NCBI GenBank assembly: GCA_035442025.1
Contig: DAORPQ010000003.1
Span: 1-64,000, forward strand
DNA from: Competibacter_A sp003527885
GTDB lineage: Bacteria; Pseudomonadota; Gammaproteobacteria; Competibacterales; Competibacteraceae
Length of the DNA: 64,000 nucleotides
Reading direction: 5' to 3'
Shown: positions 54,785 to 63,636 of the stretch, one piece after another
Numbering within the stretch: the first letter of the stretch is position 1
Layout: each line of letters opens with the position of its first letter
Translations under genes and position numbers: made by a program
Notes under the pieces: generated by a model
Seen by the model: the letters and a program-made list of their open reading frames with translations, nothing else
What the model was told of the DNA's origin: nothing
Databases searched by the model: none

Positions 54785-55654
54785 ATGACTCCCGATGATT
54801 ATTGCTACAACCTGGCGGCGCCGCCAGGTTCGGATTTTCGTTATAGCTTGTTGGGGCTGCCGCTGGCGCGCCGTCAAGCTTTGATCGCGGTCAAGGCTTT
54901 TGAGGTAGAAGTCACGCAAATTGTCGATCAGTGCCAGAATTCCAGTGTTGGACGAGCCAAATTGGACTGGTGGCGTGACGAAATCGGTCGCCTGTTTGTG
55001 GGTAAACCGCAACACCCTGTCACGGTCGCTTTGCAACCGCATGTGAGCGCCTTCAATCTGCCCGAGGAGTACTTTCGAGAGATTGCGGACGGGGCTGCGA
55101 TGGATGTGGATGACGGCGCTTATCCGAGCTTCAGCGAATTGAGCTTATACGCCCACCGCAGGGGCAGCATACCGGCCTTGCTGGCGGCGGAAATCCTGAA
55201 TTATCGGAATCGGCGCGGCACGCCCCGGTTCGCGCACGACGCCGGCACGATGTTGCTGTTGTTGGAATTTCTATACGAGGTTCGCCGGTATGCCCAACTC
55301 GGGCGAGTCTATCTGCCCGAAGATGAAATGCAGCGCTACGACGTGCGGCCGAGCGATCTGTTGGCCGCGCAGACCCCGGAGCGTCTGCGCCGGCTGTTCG
55401 CGGCTCAGGCCGAGCGGATCCGCGATGCCCACCAGCGGGCCTTGCGCCAGCTACCGGACGAGGACCGCTACGCGCAATATCCCCTGCTGATCCGGCTCGA
55501 ACTGGCGCTGGCGCTGCTGGCCGAGATCGCCGAGGACGGCTATCGGCTGTTGGAACGGCGCATTCAGCTGACGCCCGTGCGCAAGCTGTGGTTGGCCTGG
55601 CGGTTGCGACGCCGCGAAAAGCAGCACTATCACCCCGCAAAGGTGACAGAATAA
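54785..55654 (+). CDS. Squalene/phytoene-synthase-fold protein lacking the Asp-rich motifs
   Basis: 289 residues, all-alpha isoprenoid synthase fold. The first DDxxD-type motif is replaced: AFEVEVTQIVDQC has Thr-Gln where active enzymes have Asp-Asp. In the second region, EFLYEVRRYAQLGRVYLPEDEM, the key Asp is Glu. LDWWRDEIGRLF and YRNRRGTPRFAHDAG fit the family framework. The pattern resembles the non-catalytic NDUFAF6 type linked to complex I assembly in mitochondria more than a true squalene synthase. A bacterial role is unknown. No other isoprenoid genes are adjacent; yciK follows after 38 bp. Confidence 0.82.
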   Translation: MTPDDYCYNLAAPPGSDFRYSLLGLPLARRQALIAVKAFEVEVTQIVDQCQNSSVGRAKLDWWRDEIGRLFVGKPQHPVTVALQPHVSAFNLPEEYFREIADGAAMDVDDGAYPSFSELSLYAHRRGSIPALLAAEILNYRNRRGTPRFAHDAGTMLLLLEFLYEVRRYAQLGRVYLPEDEMQRYDVRPSDLLAAQTPERLRRLFAAQAERIRDAHQRALRQLPDEDRYAQYPLLIRLELALALLAEIAEDGYRLLERRIQLTPVRKLWLAWRLRRREKQHYHPAKVTE

Positions 55655-55692
55655 ACTCTTTTATCCATTTCAGTGGGACATAAGGTACCACC

Positions 55693-56436
55693 ATGAAAGA
55701 TTACCAAGCTGTCATCGATTTGCTCAGAAATCGAGTCGTTCTGGTGACCGGCGCGGGCGACGGCCTCGGCCGCCTCGTCGCCCGTCGGCTGGCCCTTCAC
55801 GGTGCGACTGTCATCCTGCTCGGCCGCACGATCCGCAAGCTGGAGCAAATCTACGACGAAATCGAGCAGGCGGGCGCCCCTAAACCGGCGATCTACCCGA
55901 TGAATTTGGAAGGGGCGAACGCCAAAGACTACGCCGATCTGGCGCAGGTCTTGGAAACCGAATTTGGTCGATTGGACGGTCTGCTGCACAACGCCACGTT
56001 GTTCGAGGGCCTGACGCCGCTGGCCAATTACGACATCGAACTCTGGTATCGGGTCTTGCAGGTCAACCTGAACGCGCCCTTCTTGCTGACGCGGGCGTTG
56101 CTGGGCCTGTTGAACCGTTCCGCCGACGCCTCGGTGGTCTTTACCGCCGACCGGGCCAGCGAGGAGGGCCGGGCGTATTGGGGCGCTTACGCGGCGGCCA
56201 AGGGCGGCGCCGAAACGCTGATGAAAATACTGGCCAGCGAACTGGAAACCAACACGCCGATCCGGGTCAACAGCATCGACCCCGGCCAAGTCCGCGCCGG
56301 CCTGACCCTGCGGGCTTATCCGGGCCGCCCCGCCACCGAATGGACCGACCCGGAAGCGGTGTTATCGGCTTATTTGTACCTGTTAGGACCGGACAGCAAA
56401 GGCGTCACCGGCCAGATCGTGCGCGCCCAGGATTGA
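55693..56436 (+). CDS. yciK: YciK-type short-chain dehydrogenase/reductase
   Basis: 247 residues. It has the NAD(P)-binding VLVTGAGDGLGRLVARRLA, Asn100 region LLHNATLF, and the catalytic Tyr166-x3-Lys170 (WGAYAAAKGG). The serine normally 13 residues before the Tyr is Asp153 (VFTADRASEEGRAYW), a departure from the YciK family. The C-terminus (GPDSKGVTGQIVRAQD) is as in YciK. Physiological substrate unknown. Its 3' end overlaps the 3' end of rluB convergently by 32 bp. Confidence 0.9.
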   Translation: MKDYQAVIDLLRNRVVLVTGAGDGLGRLVARRLALHGATVILLGRTIRKLEQIYDEIEQAGAPKPAIYPMNLEGANAKDYADLAQVLETEFGRLDGLLHNATLFEGLTPLANYDIELWYRVLQVNLNAPFLLTRALLGLLNRSADASVVFTADRASEEGRAYWGAYAAAKGGAETLMKILASELETNTPIRVNSIDPGQVRAGLTLRAYPGRPATEWTDPEAVLSAYLYLLGPDSKGVTGQIVRAQD

Positions 56437-57514
56437 GCGGGCGGCGGGAACCGCCGGCTGTGGTGCGTCCGCCGCCACCCCGCGCGGTGCCGGAGCGGTT
56501 ATTCCAGGGATCGGAGACAGCGCGCGGCGCAGCGGCCGCCCCCCGGTCGGCACGCTGTGGCGTGGCCGATCGACCCGCCTTCGTTTGCGGTGGCTCCTGA
56601 CGTTGATTGCGCGCGCCCTTTCGGCTTTCTTCCCAACGGTTCGGCTTGGCGGTTGACGCCGGAGTGGGATGACGGATTTCTGGCGCGACCGCCGGAGTTT
56701 TGCCGCGAACCCGACCGCGCCGCTCGCCGCCGGTTCCGGACGGGTGTGGCGCTCCCGCAGGCGCTGCATCCGCCGTCTCAGGGGGATAGCCTACCGCGGC
56801 CAGCAACGCCCCGATTTGCGTCCCGTCCAACTCGTCCCAGCGGCCCGGATGCAAGCCCCGGCGCAAGGCCACCGGCCCGTAGCGGACCCGGATCAGCCGG
56901 CTGACCGTAATCCCTTGCGACTCCCACAAGCGCCGCACCTCCCGGTTGCGCCCTTCACGCAGAACGACGTGATACCAATGGTTCGCCCCGTCGCCGCCGA
57001 CATCGCGGATCGCCTCGAAGCGGGCCACGCCATCCTCCAACGGAACGCCTATCCTGAGCCGTCCGAGCGTTTCCGGCGCGACTGCACCCAACACCCGCGC
57101 CGCATACTCGCGCTCGATTTGCGATGAGGGGTGCATCAGGCGATTCGCCAGCTCGCCGTCGTTGGTTAGCAGCAACAGGCCCTGGGTGTTGAGATCGAGC
57201 CGGCCGACCGTGACCCAGCGCCCGTCGCGCAACCACGGCAAGCGGTCGAACACCGTGGGCCGACCCTCGGGGTCGCGGCGGGTCGTCATTTCGCCGACCG
57301 GTTTGTAATAGGCCAGCACGCGCCGCTGCGGCCGGTCCGCGCGCACCCAAACCGCTTTGCCGTCGATCTGGATTTTGTCCGCGCCGCCAACCTGCACGCC
57401 CAGTTGGGCGGGAGTCCCGTTGACGGTGATCCGCCCCTGCCGGACCCAATCCTCGATCTGCCGGCGGGAACCGAGGCCGGCGCGGGCCAAAAATTTCTGC
57501 AAGCGTTCAGACAT
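56405..57514 (-). CDS. rluB: 23S rRNA pseudouridine(2605) synthase with long basic tail
   Basis: 369 residues. An N-terminal S4 RNA-binding domain (SERLQKFLARAGLGSRRQIE) precedes the catalytic domain with Asp107 in VGRLDLNTQGLLLLTNDG and REGRNREVRRLWESQGITVSRL. RluB makes pseudouridine 2605 in 23S rRNA. From about residue 255 there is a ~115-residue low-complexity tail rich in Arg, Gly, Pro and Ala, longer than usual and possibly RNA-binding. It is the last gene of the yciO-to-rluB block and overlaps scpB by 8 bp. Confidence 0.96.
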   Translation of the reverse strand: MSERLQKFLARAGLGSRRQIEDWVRQGRITVNGTPAQLGVQVGGADKIQIDGKAVWVRADRPQRRVLAYYKPVGEMTTRRDPEGRPTVFDRLPWLRDGRWVTVGRLDLNTQGLLLLTNDGELANRLMHPSSQIEREYAARVLGAVAPETLGRLRIGVPLEDGVARFEAIRDVGGDGANHWYHVVLREGRNREVRRLWESQGITVSRLIRVRYGPVALRRGLHPGRWDELDGTQIGALLAAVGYPPETADAAPAGAPHPSGTGGERRGRVRGKTPAVAPEIRHPTPASTAKPNRWEESRKGARNQRQEPPQTKAGRSATPQRADRGAAAAPRAVSDPWNNRSGTARGGGGRTTAGGSRRPLNPGRARSGR

Positions 57515-58109
57515 CGGAGGGCTCCGCCGACAGTAAGGAATCGTTGGACGGCGCCGAGGCGCGACGCTCCAGGATGGCGCCGATGGCGTCCAGGTCGCGG
57601 CCCGCCGCCAGCGCCGGCAGTTCGCTCAAGCTTTTGAGGTTGAAATAATCCAGAAAAACGTGCGTCGTGGCGTACAACGCCGGCCGGCCCGGCACTTCGC
57701 GATGGCCGACCACCTTGATCCAAGCTCGCTCTTGCAGGGTTTTCATGATGCTGCCGCTCAAACCGACTCCGCGCACAGCTTCGATTTCGCCGCGGGTGAT
57801 CGGCTGCCGGTAGGCGATCAGCGCCAGCGTTTCCAGCAGGGCGCGAGAATAGTGAGCGGCGCGTTCCTCCCACAAGCGCGAGACCCAAGGCGCGAAAGCC
57901 GGCGGGACTTGCAAGCGGAATCCGCCGGCCACTTCCACCAGTTCCATGCCCCGCCCCTCGCAAGCGATTGCCAGTTCGGCCAGCGCGGCGCGCAGCGTCT
58001 CGCGTTCGGGACGCTCCGCTTCGGCAAACACGGCCTGCAAGCGCTCCAGCGGCAAGGGTTCAGCGGCGGCCAGCAGCACCGCTTCCAAAATCGCTTTCAG
58101 TTCCGGCAT
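57507..58109 (-). CDS. scpB: Segregation and condensation protein B
   Basis: 200 residues from the ATG at 58109; the frame is open upstream over scpA but as a shadow. Two winged-helix domains are present, with the family stretch ALLETLALIAYRQPITRGEI and VRGVGLSGSIMKTL. ScpB dimers join ScpA and SMC in chromosome organisation. It starts 7 bp after scpA. No smc gene is in the window. Confidence 0.96.
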   Translation of the reverse strand: MPELKAILEAVLLAAAEPLPLERLQAVFAEAERPERETLRAALAELAIACEGRGMELVEVAGGFRLQVPPAFAPWVSRLWEERAAHYSRALLETLALIAYRQPITRGEIEAVRGVGLSGSIMKTLQERAWIKVVGHREVPGRPALYATTHVFLDYFNLKSLSELPALAAGRDLDAIGAILERRASAPSNDSLLSAEPSDV

Positions 58110-58116
58110 CGTCGGT

Positions 58117-58917
58117 TCACAGCCGCTTGCGGACGTGGATCGGCGCGAACGGCTCGGCCTGCGCCAGTTCCAGGAGGGTTTCCCGCAGCAGTTCAAGGAT
58201 CGCCAGAAACGTCACCACCACCCCCATCCGCCCTTCCTCCGCCCGGAACAAGGCGCTGAAGGGCATGAAGCGCAGCGCGTCCAAACGCTCCAGCACCTGG
58301 CTCATCCGCTCGCGCACCGAGAGGGTTTCGCGCCGGATATGGTGGTGGCCGTACAACTGCGCGCGAGCCATCACCTCGCGCAAGGCCGCCAGCAGCTCGG
58401 TCAGGCTGACCGGCGGCGGTTCGCGCGCGGCCTGCCGTCCGACCGGCTCGGCGCGGGCGAGGAAAATGTCGCGCTCCAGGCGCGGCAAGGCCTCCAACGC
58501 TCGGGCGGCCTGTCGGAAACGCTCGTATTCCTGAAGCCGCCGCGCCAGCTCGGCGCGCGGGTCCTCCTCCTCCGTTTCGGCCGCGGCCGGCGTTGGCAAC
58601 AGCAGCCGCGATTTGATTTCCGCCAGCCAAGCCGCCATCACCAGATAATCCGCCGCCAGCTCCAACCGCAATTCCCGCATCAACGCCAGATAGTCCAGAT
58701 ATTGCCGGGTGATGGCGGCGACGGGAATATCGAGAATGTTGAGATTCTGCCGCCGGACCAGATAAAGCAACAAATCCAGCGGCCCTTCGAAGGCTTCCAG
58801 AAACACTTCCAGCGCATCCGGCGGAATGTAGAGATCCTGCGGCAATTGCAGGTAAGGCTCGCCGCCGACCTTGGCGAGCGGCGCCGTTTCGCGGCTGGCG
58901 TCCATCGGATCAGGCAT
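58117..58917 (-). CDS. scpA: Segregation and condensation protein A
   Basis: 266 residues. The kleisin of the SMC-ScpAB complex, with the family start FEGPLDLLLYLVRRQNLNIL and DYLVMAAWLAEIKSRLLLP, and a C-terminal winged helix. An internal acidic stretch (AETEEEDPRAELARRL) follows. It lies 42 bp after trpS and just before scpB. Confidence 0.97.
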   Translation of the reverse strand: MPDPMDASRETAPLAKVGGEPYLQLPQDLYIPPDALEVFLEAFEGPLDLLLYLVRRQNLNILDIPVAAITRQYLDYLALMRELRLELAADYLVMAAWLAEIKSRLLLPTPAAAETEEEDPRAELARRLQEYERFRQAARALEALPRLERDIFLARAEPVGRQAAREPPPVSLTELLAALREVMARAQLYGHHHIRRETLSVRERMSQVLERLDALRFMPFSALFRAEEGRMGVVVTFLAILELLRETLLELAQAEPFAPIHVRKRL

Positions 58918-58959
58918 CCCGCGCCCGGTCGCGAGCGGCTGGCGCGATCAAGGGGCGCG

Positions 58960-59967
58960 CTAGCCGTGCAACGGGCGGATGCCGACCGCGCGCCGCAGTT
59001 CAGCGAGGAACGGCGCGCTGTACTCGCGCGCCCGCGCCGCGCCGCGCTTGAGAGTGCGCTCGATGTGATCCGGCTGTTCCAACAGCGCCCGATAGCGCTG
59101 GCGCGGCTCGCTCAGACGGGCGTTCAGGTACTCGAACAGCGCCTGCTTCATCTCGCCCCAGCCGATGCCTCGGGCGTAACGCGCCCGCATCGTCGCTGCT
59201 TCTTCGGCGCTGGCGAAGGCTTGGTAAAGCTGAAACAGCGTGCAGCCATCGGGGTCCTTGGGCGCTTCCGGCGGCAGCGAGTTGGTCTTGATCCGCATGA
59301 TCAGCTTGCGCAGCGTTTTCTCCGGCTCGAACAGCGGGATGGTGTTGCCGTAGCTCTTGCTCATCTTGCGGCCGTCCAGCCCGACCAGCACCGCCGTTTT
59401 TTCATCCACCACGGCTTCGGGCAACACGAAATGCTCGCCGTAGAGATGGTTGAAACGGGCGGCGATGTCGCGGGCCATCTCCAGGTGCTGGATTTGATCC
59501 TTGCCGACCGGAATCTTGCTGGCCTTGAACATCAAAATGTCGGCCGCCATCAGGATCGGGTAGCAGAACAGGCCCATGGTGACGCCCTTGTCGGGGTCCT
59601 TGTCGGGGTCGGCCACGTTGTCGGCCACCGCCGCCTTGTAAGCGTGGGCGCGGTTCATCAGCCCCTTGGCGGTCACGCAGGTCAGCATCCAGGTCAGCTC
59701 CAGAATTTCCGGGATGTCGGTCTGGGCGTAAAAAATGACGTTGTCGACATCCAGCCCCAGCGCCAGCCAAGTCGCGGCCACCTCCAGGCGGGAACGGTGC
59801 ACCAGCGCGGGGTCCTGGCACTTCACCAGCGCGTGATAGTCGGCCAGAAAATAAAACGATTGCACGTCTCGCCGCCGGCTGGCTTCGATGGCGGGCAGGA
59901 TCGCGCCGACGTAATTGCCCAGATGCGGGGTGCCCGTGGTGGTGATGCCGGTCAGGGTGATTTCCAT
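58960..59967 (-). CDS. trpS: Tryptophan-tRNA ligase
   Basis: 335 residues from the ATG at 59967; the 17 extra codons upstream are unlikely to be used. It is a class I synthetase with the HIGH-type TGTPHLGNYVGA and the KMSKS motif in GRKMSKSYGNTIP. It charges tRNA-Trp in the cytoplasm. It lies between the M50 peptidase gene and scpA, a usual gammaproteobacterial order. Confidence 0.97.
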   Translation of the reverse strand: MEITLTGITTTGTPHLGNYVGAILPAIEASRRRDVQSFYFLADYHALVKCQDPALVHRSRLEVAATWLALGLDVDNVIFYAQTDIPEILELTWMLTCVTAKGLMNRAHAYKAAVADNVADPDKDPDKGVTMGLFCYPILMAADILMFKASKIPVGKDQIQHLEMARDIAARFNHLYGEHFVLPEAVVDEKTAVLVGLDGRKMSKSYGNTIPLFEPEKTLRKLIMRIKTNSLPPEAPKDPDGCTLFQLYQAFASAEEAATMRARYARGIGWGEMKQALFEYLNARLSEPRQRYRALLEQPDHIERTLKRGAARAREYSAPFLAELRRAVGIRPLHG

Positions 59968-59995
59968 GATGACAGTGAAACGGTGGGATTCCGGT

Positions 59996-60643
59996 TTAAG
60001 AGAAAAACAGCGTGACAATAAAATTGCGGATGCCGCTGACCACAGGCATCAAATTCAGGGTACCGCTGACCAGTAAAAACAACAGAACCATCAGACCGTA
60101 AGGCTCGAAGCGGGCCATCAGCAACCCGAAGCGCTCCGGCAGGAAGCCCGCCAGCACCCGCGAACCGTCCAGCGGCGGCACCGGTAGCAGGTTGAGCACG
60201 CCCAACATGACGTTGACATCGATACCGACGACACCCATCAACAGCAGCGGCTCCCCCGCCCAGGCCAGCGTATCCTCCAAACCGTGGCCGATCAGCGCCA
60301 GCAGGCCCCAGCCCAGCGCCATGAGCAAATTCGCCGTCGGCCCGGCCAGCGCCACCAGCGCCATATCGCGCTTGGGGTGGCGCAAGCGCCGGTAGTTGAC
60401 CGGCACCGGCTTGGCCCAGCCGAAGATGAAACCGCCGAGCCAATAAAGCAACCCCGGAACCAGCACGGTGCCGACCGGATCGACGTGCCGCAACGGATTG
60501 AGGCTGAGCCGGCCTTGCGACTGGGCGGTGGTGTCGCCGAACCGCAAGGCCACCCAGCCGTGCGCCACCTCGTGCAAGGTGATGGCAAACAGCAGCGGCG
60601 GCGCCATTAAAATGATCAGTTGAACCGTATTCAAGTCTTGCAT
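59996..60643 (-). CDS. Site-2-protease-like M50 metallopeptidase
   Basis: 215 residues, mostly membrane. His24-Glu-Val-Ala-His28 in TLHEVAHGWVALRFGD is the zinc motif and PVPPLDGSRVL supplies the Asp ligand, so the intramembrane active site is complete. This is the small PDZ-less group commonly found next to trpS and scpA. Substrates are unknown. It lies 28 bp before trpS and 33 bp after yciO. Confidence 0.93.
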   Translation of the reverse strand: MQDLNTVQLIILMAPPLLFAITLHEVAHGWVALRFGDTTAQSQGRLSLNPLRHVDPVGTVLVPGLLYWLGGFIFGWAKPVPVNYRRLRHPKRDMALVALAGPTANLLMALGWGLLALIGHGLEDTLAWAGEPLLLMGVVGIDVNVMLGVLNLLPVPPLDGSRVLAGFLPERFGLLMARFEPYGLMVLLFLLVSGTLNLMPVVSGIRNFIVTLFFS

Positions 60644-60676
60644 GACGCGATTATACGCAGCGCCGCCCGGTACGGC

Positions 60677-61297
60677 CTAGAGAAAAGGGCTAGCGTCCCC
60701 CAGCCCCTGGCGGATCAGCGCCGGGGCGTCACCGGTCAGATCCAGCACCGTGGTGGGCTCGCGCTGGCCGGGACCGCCGTCGATGAGCAAATCCACCTCC
60801 TTGCTCAAGCGTTCCGCGATGTCTTGCGGATCGGTCAGCGGCCAATCGTCGCCCGGCAGGCTGAGCGTACAGCTCATGATCGGCTCGCCCGATTCCGCCA
60901 GCAACGCGCGGGCGATGACGTTATCCGGCACCCGGATGCCGATGGTCTTGCGGCGGGGATGCTGCAAGCGGCGCGGGACTTCGTGGGTCGCTTGCAAAAT
61001 GAAGGTGAACGGACCCGGCGTGGCCGCTTTGAGCAAGCGGTAGCGCTGGTTGTCCACCTTGGCGTAGGTGGCGATCTCCGACAGGTCGCGGCATACCAGG
61101 GTAAAATTGTGGTGACGGTCGGTCTGGCGGATGTGGCGGATGCGCTCCGCCGCCGCCTTGTCGCCCAGCCGGCAACCCAGCGCGTAACTGGAATCGGTCG
61201 GATACACGATGACCCCGCCGGCGCCCAGGCGTTCCACCGCCTGAGCGATCAGGCGCGGTTGCGGGTTGAGCGGATGGATTTGTAGAAAACGGCTCAT
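60677..61297 (-). CDS. yciO: YciO/Sua5/YrdC family protein
   Basis: 206 residues with the YrdC fold: GGVIVYPTDSSYALGCRL, RIRHIRQTDRHHNFTLVC and GPFTFILQATHEVPRRL. YciO is a paralogue of TsaC, which makes threonylcarbamoyl-AMP for tRNA t6A; the function of YciO itself is less clear. It is the first gene of the minus-strand block and diverges from yciB across 149 bp. Confidence 0.93.
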   Translation of the reverse strand: MSRFLQIHPLNPQPRLIAQAVERLGAGGVIVYPTDSSYALGCRLGDKAAAERIRHIRQTDRHHNFTLVCRDLSEIATYAKVDNQRYRLLKAATPGPFTFILQATHEVPRRLQHPRRKTIGIRVPDNVIARALLAESGEPIMSCTLSLPGDDWPLTDPQDIAERLSKEVDLLIDGGPGQREPTTVLDLTGDAPALIRQGLGDASPFL

Positions 61298-61446
61298 AAC
61301 CTGTACTATTCTCTGCGCGCGTCAATCGTGATCGAACTGGCAAGCTTGCAGTTCGGGGTCTGGTTCGTTCGAGACGGCCACCGCGGGGCCTCCTTCCTTT
61401 CATCCGCCCGCCTCCCTGCATCTCACCACGGAATCTCGCTACCGGC

Positions 61447-61995
61447 ATGAAATTGCTGTTTGACTTCCTGCCCATCGTCTTGTTCTTCGTCGCCTACAAA
61501 CTGGCGGATATTTATGTCGCTACCGGGGTATTGGTCGTCGCGACCCTGGCCCAGGTCGGCTGGACTTGGTTCCGCCAGCGCCATATCGAGAAAATGCCGC
61601 TGGTCACCGCCGGACTGGTGCTGGTGTTGGGTGGCGCGACCTTGGCCCTGCACGACCCCATCTTCGTCAAATGGAAACCGACCGTCGTAAACTGGTTGTT
61701 CGGCTTGGCCTTCATCGGTAGCCGCTTCGTCGGCCAGAAAACCCTGTTGGAGCGGATGATGGGCGCTCAATTGGAACTTCCCGCCGCGGTCTGGGTCAAG
61801 CTGACATTTGCTTGGGCGATCTTCTTTGTGGTGATGGGCGCGGTCAACCTCTATGTCGCGTTCACATTCGATGAAAACACCTGGGTCAACTTCAAGCTGT
61901 TCGGAATACTGGGCCTGACGCTGTTGTTCATCCTGGCGCAAGCCGCCTACATGAGCCGCCATCTCAACACCGACGATCCGTCCAAGGAACCCTGA
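61447..61995 (+). CDS. yciB: Inner-membrane septation protein A (YciB)
   Basis: 182 residues with five membrane segments. Landmarks are KLLFDFLPIVLFFVAYKL near the start and FAWAIFFVVMGAVNLYVAF. YciB links cell elongation and septation machinery at the inner membrane. yciI starts 2 bp after its stop. Confidence 0.96.
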   Translation: MKLLFDFLPIVLFFVAYKLADIYVATGVLVVATLAQVGWTWFRQRHIEKMPLVTAGLVLVLGGATLALHDPIFVKWKPTVVNWLFGLAFIGSRFVGQKTLLERMMGAQLELPAAVWVKLTFAWAIFFVVMGAVNLYVAFTFDENTWVNFKLFGILGLTLLFILAQAAYMSRHLNTDDPSKEP

Positions 61996-61997
61996 TC

Positions 61998-62300
61998 ATG
62001 CTATATGCGATTTTGGGCCGCGACGCGCCCGACAGTCTGGCGCAACGGCTGGCGGCGCGCCCCGCCCATCTGGAGCGCTTGCAGGCCCTGCTGGCCGAGG
62101 GTCGTCTGATCCTGGCCGGACCGCTGCCCGCCATCGACAGCCCCGATCCCGGTTCGGCCGGTTTTCAGGGCAGCCTCATGGTCGTCGAATTCCCTTCGCT
62201 GGAAGACGCCCGAACGTGGGCCAAGGCCGATCCTTATGTCGCCGCCGGGGTGTTCGCGGCGGTCGACGTGTATCCCTTCCGCAAGGTGCTGCCGGCGTGA
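61998..62300 (+). CDS. yciI: YciI-family protein
   Basis: 100 residues, ferredoxin-like YCII domain with LARRPAHLERLQ-like start (AARPAHLERLQALLAEGRL) and the conserved Asp in WAKADPYVAAGVF. The biochemical role is unknown. It overlaps bolA by 4 bp (GTGA) in the yciB-yciI-bolA-ppiC order. Confidence 0.95.
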   Translation: MLYAILGRDAPDSLAQRLAARPAHLERLQALLAEGRLILAGPLPAIDSPDPGSAGFQGSLMVVEFPSLEDARTWAKADPYVAAGVFAAVDVYPFRKVLPA

Positions 62301-62587
62301 CCGACCGGGTCGCCTTGCTCGACCAGCGGCTGCGCGCCGCGCTGGCGCCCGAGCGGCTGGAAATCGTGGATGACAGCGCCGCTCACGCCGGCCACGCCGG
62401 AGCGCGCGAAGGCGGCCATTTTACGGTTCGCATCGTCTCGACCGCTTTTACCGGCAAGCCCCTCGTTCAGCGCCACCGTATGATTCATGCGGCGGTGGCC
62501 GACCTCCTGCGCCGGGAGATTCACGCCTTGAGCATCAACAAGGCCCAAACCCCGGACGAAGCCCGTTCCTCAATCCCTGGAACCTAG
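62297..62587 (+). CDS. bolA: BolA-family protein
   Basis: 96 residues from a GTG that overlaps the yciI stop. The BolA fold has EIVDDSAAHAGHAGAREGGHF and LVQRHRMIHAAVADLLR, including the invariant His that can ligate an iron-sulphur cluster with monothiol glutaredoxins. It follows yciI and precedes ppiC by 6 bp or 21 bp, depending on the latter's start. Confidence 0.93.
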   Translation: MTDRVALLDQRLRAALAPERLEIVDDSAAHAGHAGAREGGHFTVRIVSTAFTGKPLVQRHRMIHAAVADLLRREIHALSINKAQTPDEARSSIPGT

Positions 62588-62608
62588 CCTACGATGGAAA
62601 CAACTCCG

Positions 62609-63583
62609 ATGAAAACCAACAAACTGACTTTCCCGCTGCTGGTCTTGTCCTCCGCGCTGCTATCCGGCGCGGCGCTGGCTGCCGATGACAAGAAAGCCGA
62701 AGCGGCCCCTCCGACCGCTCCGACCGCTCCGACCGCGCTGACCGCTCCGGCGCCAACCGCCAAACCGGTCGAATTCACCATTCCCGATCCGGTCGCGGTG
62801 GTCAACGGCAAAGCGATCCCCAAGGTGGCGTTCGAGCAGTATGTCCAGCAGTTGCGCGGCCGCACCAAGGTCGACTCGCCCGAGGCCAGCAAGTCATTGA
62901 TCGAGCAACTGGTCCTGGAAGAATTGCTGGTCCAGCAAGCCGACAAGCAGAAGCTGGCCGAGACCCCGGAGATCAAGCAGCAGTTGGCCATGGTCCAGCG
63001 CAGCCTGCTGGCCAGTAGCGTGATCCGCCGGATGTTGAGCGACAACGCGCCCAGCGAAGACGCCATCAAGAAAGAGTATGAAACCGCCACGGCGGCGATG
63101 AAGGGTAAAGAGTATAAGGCCAGCCATATTTTGGTGGACTCCGAGGACAAGGCTAAGGAAATCATCGCCGAACTCAAGAAAGGCGGCAATTTCGCCGAAT
63201 TGGCCAAAGCCAAATCCAGCGACAGCTCCAAGGACAACGGCGGCGATCTGGGCTGGTTCACGCCGAGCATGATGGTGCCGCCGTTCGCGCAAGCGGTCGC
63301 CAAGATGGAAAAAGGCAAATACAGCGAACAGCCGGTGCAAACCTCGTTTGGCTGGCACGTCATTCAGTTGGAGGACATCCGCGATGCGACTCCGCCCTCT
63401 ATGGACGAGTTGAAGCCACAAATCACCCAGATGCTGCAAAGCCGGATGGTGAACGATTATCTGGAAAAACTGAAAGCCGAGGCCAAGGTCGAGGTCAAGG
63501 AAATCCAGGTCAGCGAAGCCGCCAAGCCGGCGGCGGAACCCGCCAAAGCCGTCAAGGAAGAAAAGAAAGAAGAGAAGAAGTAA
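62609..63583 (+). CDS. Periplasmic parvulin-type peptidyl-prolyl isomerase
   Basis: About 324 residues from the ATG at 62609, which begins a signal peptide (ending GAALA-AD); an ATG 5 codons earlier is possible. A Pro-Thr-Ala repeat linker (PTAPTAPTALTAPAPT) leads to a SurA-like N-terminal helical region and a rotamase domain (about 165-255, YKASHILVDSEDKAKE, GGDLGWFTPSMMVPPF, TSFGWHVIQLEDI). It helps outer-membrane or periplasmic protein folding. The Lys/Glu-rich tail ends in KEEKKEEKK. A terminator follows. Confidence 0.94.
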   Translation: MKTNKLTFPLLVLSSALLSGAALAADDKKAEAAPPTAPTAPTALTAPAPTAKPVEFTIPDPVAVVNGKAIPKVAFEQYVQQLRGRTKVDSPEASKSLIEQLVLEELLVQQADKQKLAETPEIKQQLAMVQRSLLASSVIRRMLSDNAPSEDAIKKEYETATAAMKGKEYKASHILVDSEDKAKEIIAELKKGGNFAELAKAKSSDSSKDNGGDLGWFTPSMMVPPFAQAVAKMEKGKYSEQPVQTSFGWHVIQLEDIRDATPPSMDELKPQITQMLQSRMVNDYLEKLKAEAKVEVKEIQVSEAAKPAAEPAKAVKEEKKEEKK

Positions 63584-63607
63584 CCGCGAATCCTGTTAGC
63601 GCTTCCG

Positions 63608-63636
63608 CCCTCTCCCGCACGGGCGAGGGTGTTTAT
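63608..63636 (+). terminator. Hairpin terminator after ppiC-like gene
   Basis: CCCTC (63608-63612) pairs with GAGGG (63625-63629) and CCC (63614-63616) with GGG (63621-63623), with one mismatch and a GCAC loop. TGTTTATC follows on the plus strand. The convergent ligA stop lies just beyond. Confidence 0.7.

Noticed and set aside
57946..60015. Long plus-strand frame of 689 codons
   Set aside because: It is antisense to scpB, scpA and trpS, all clear families.
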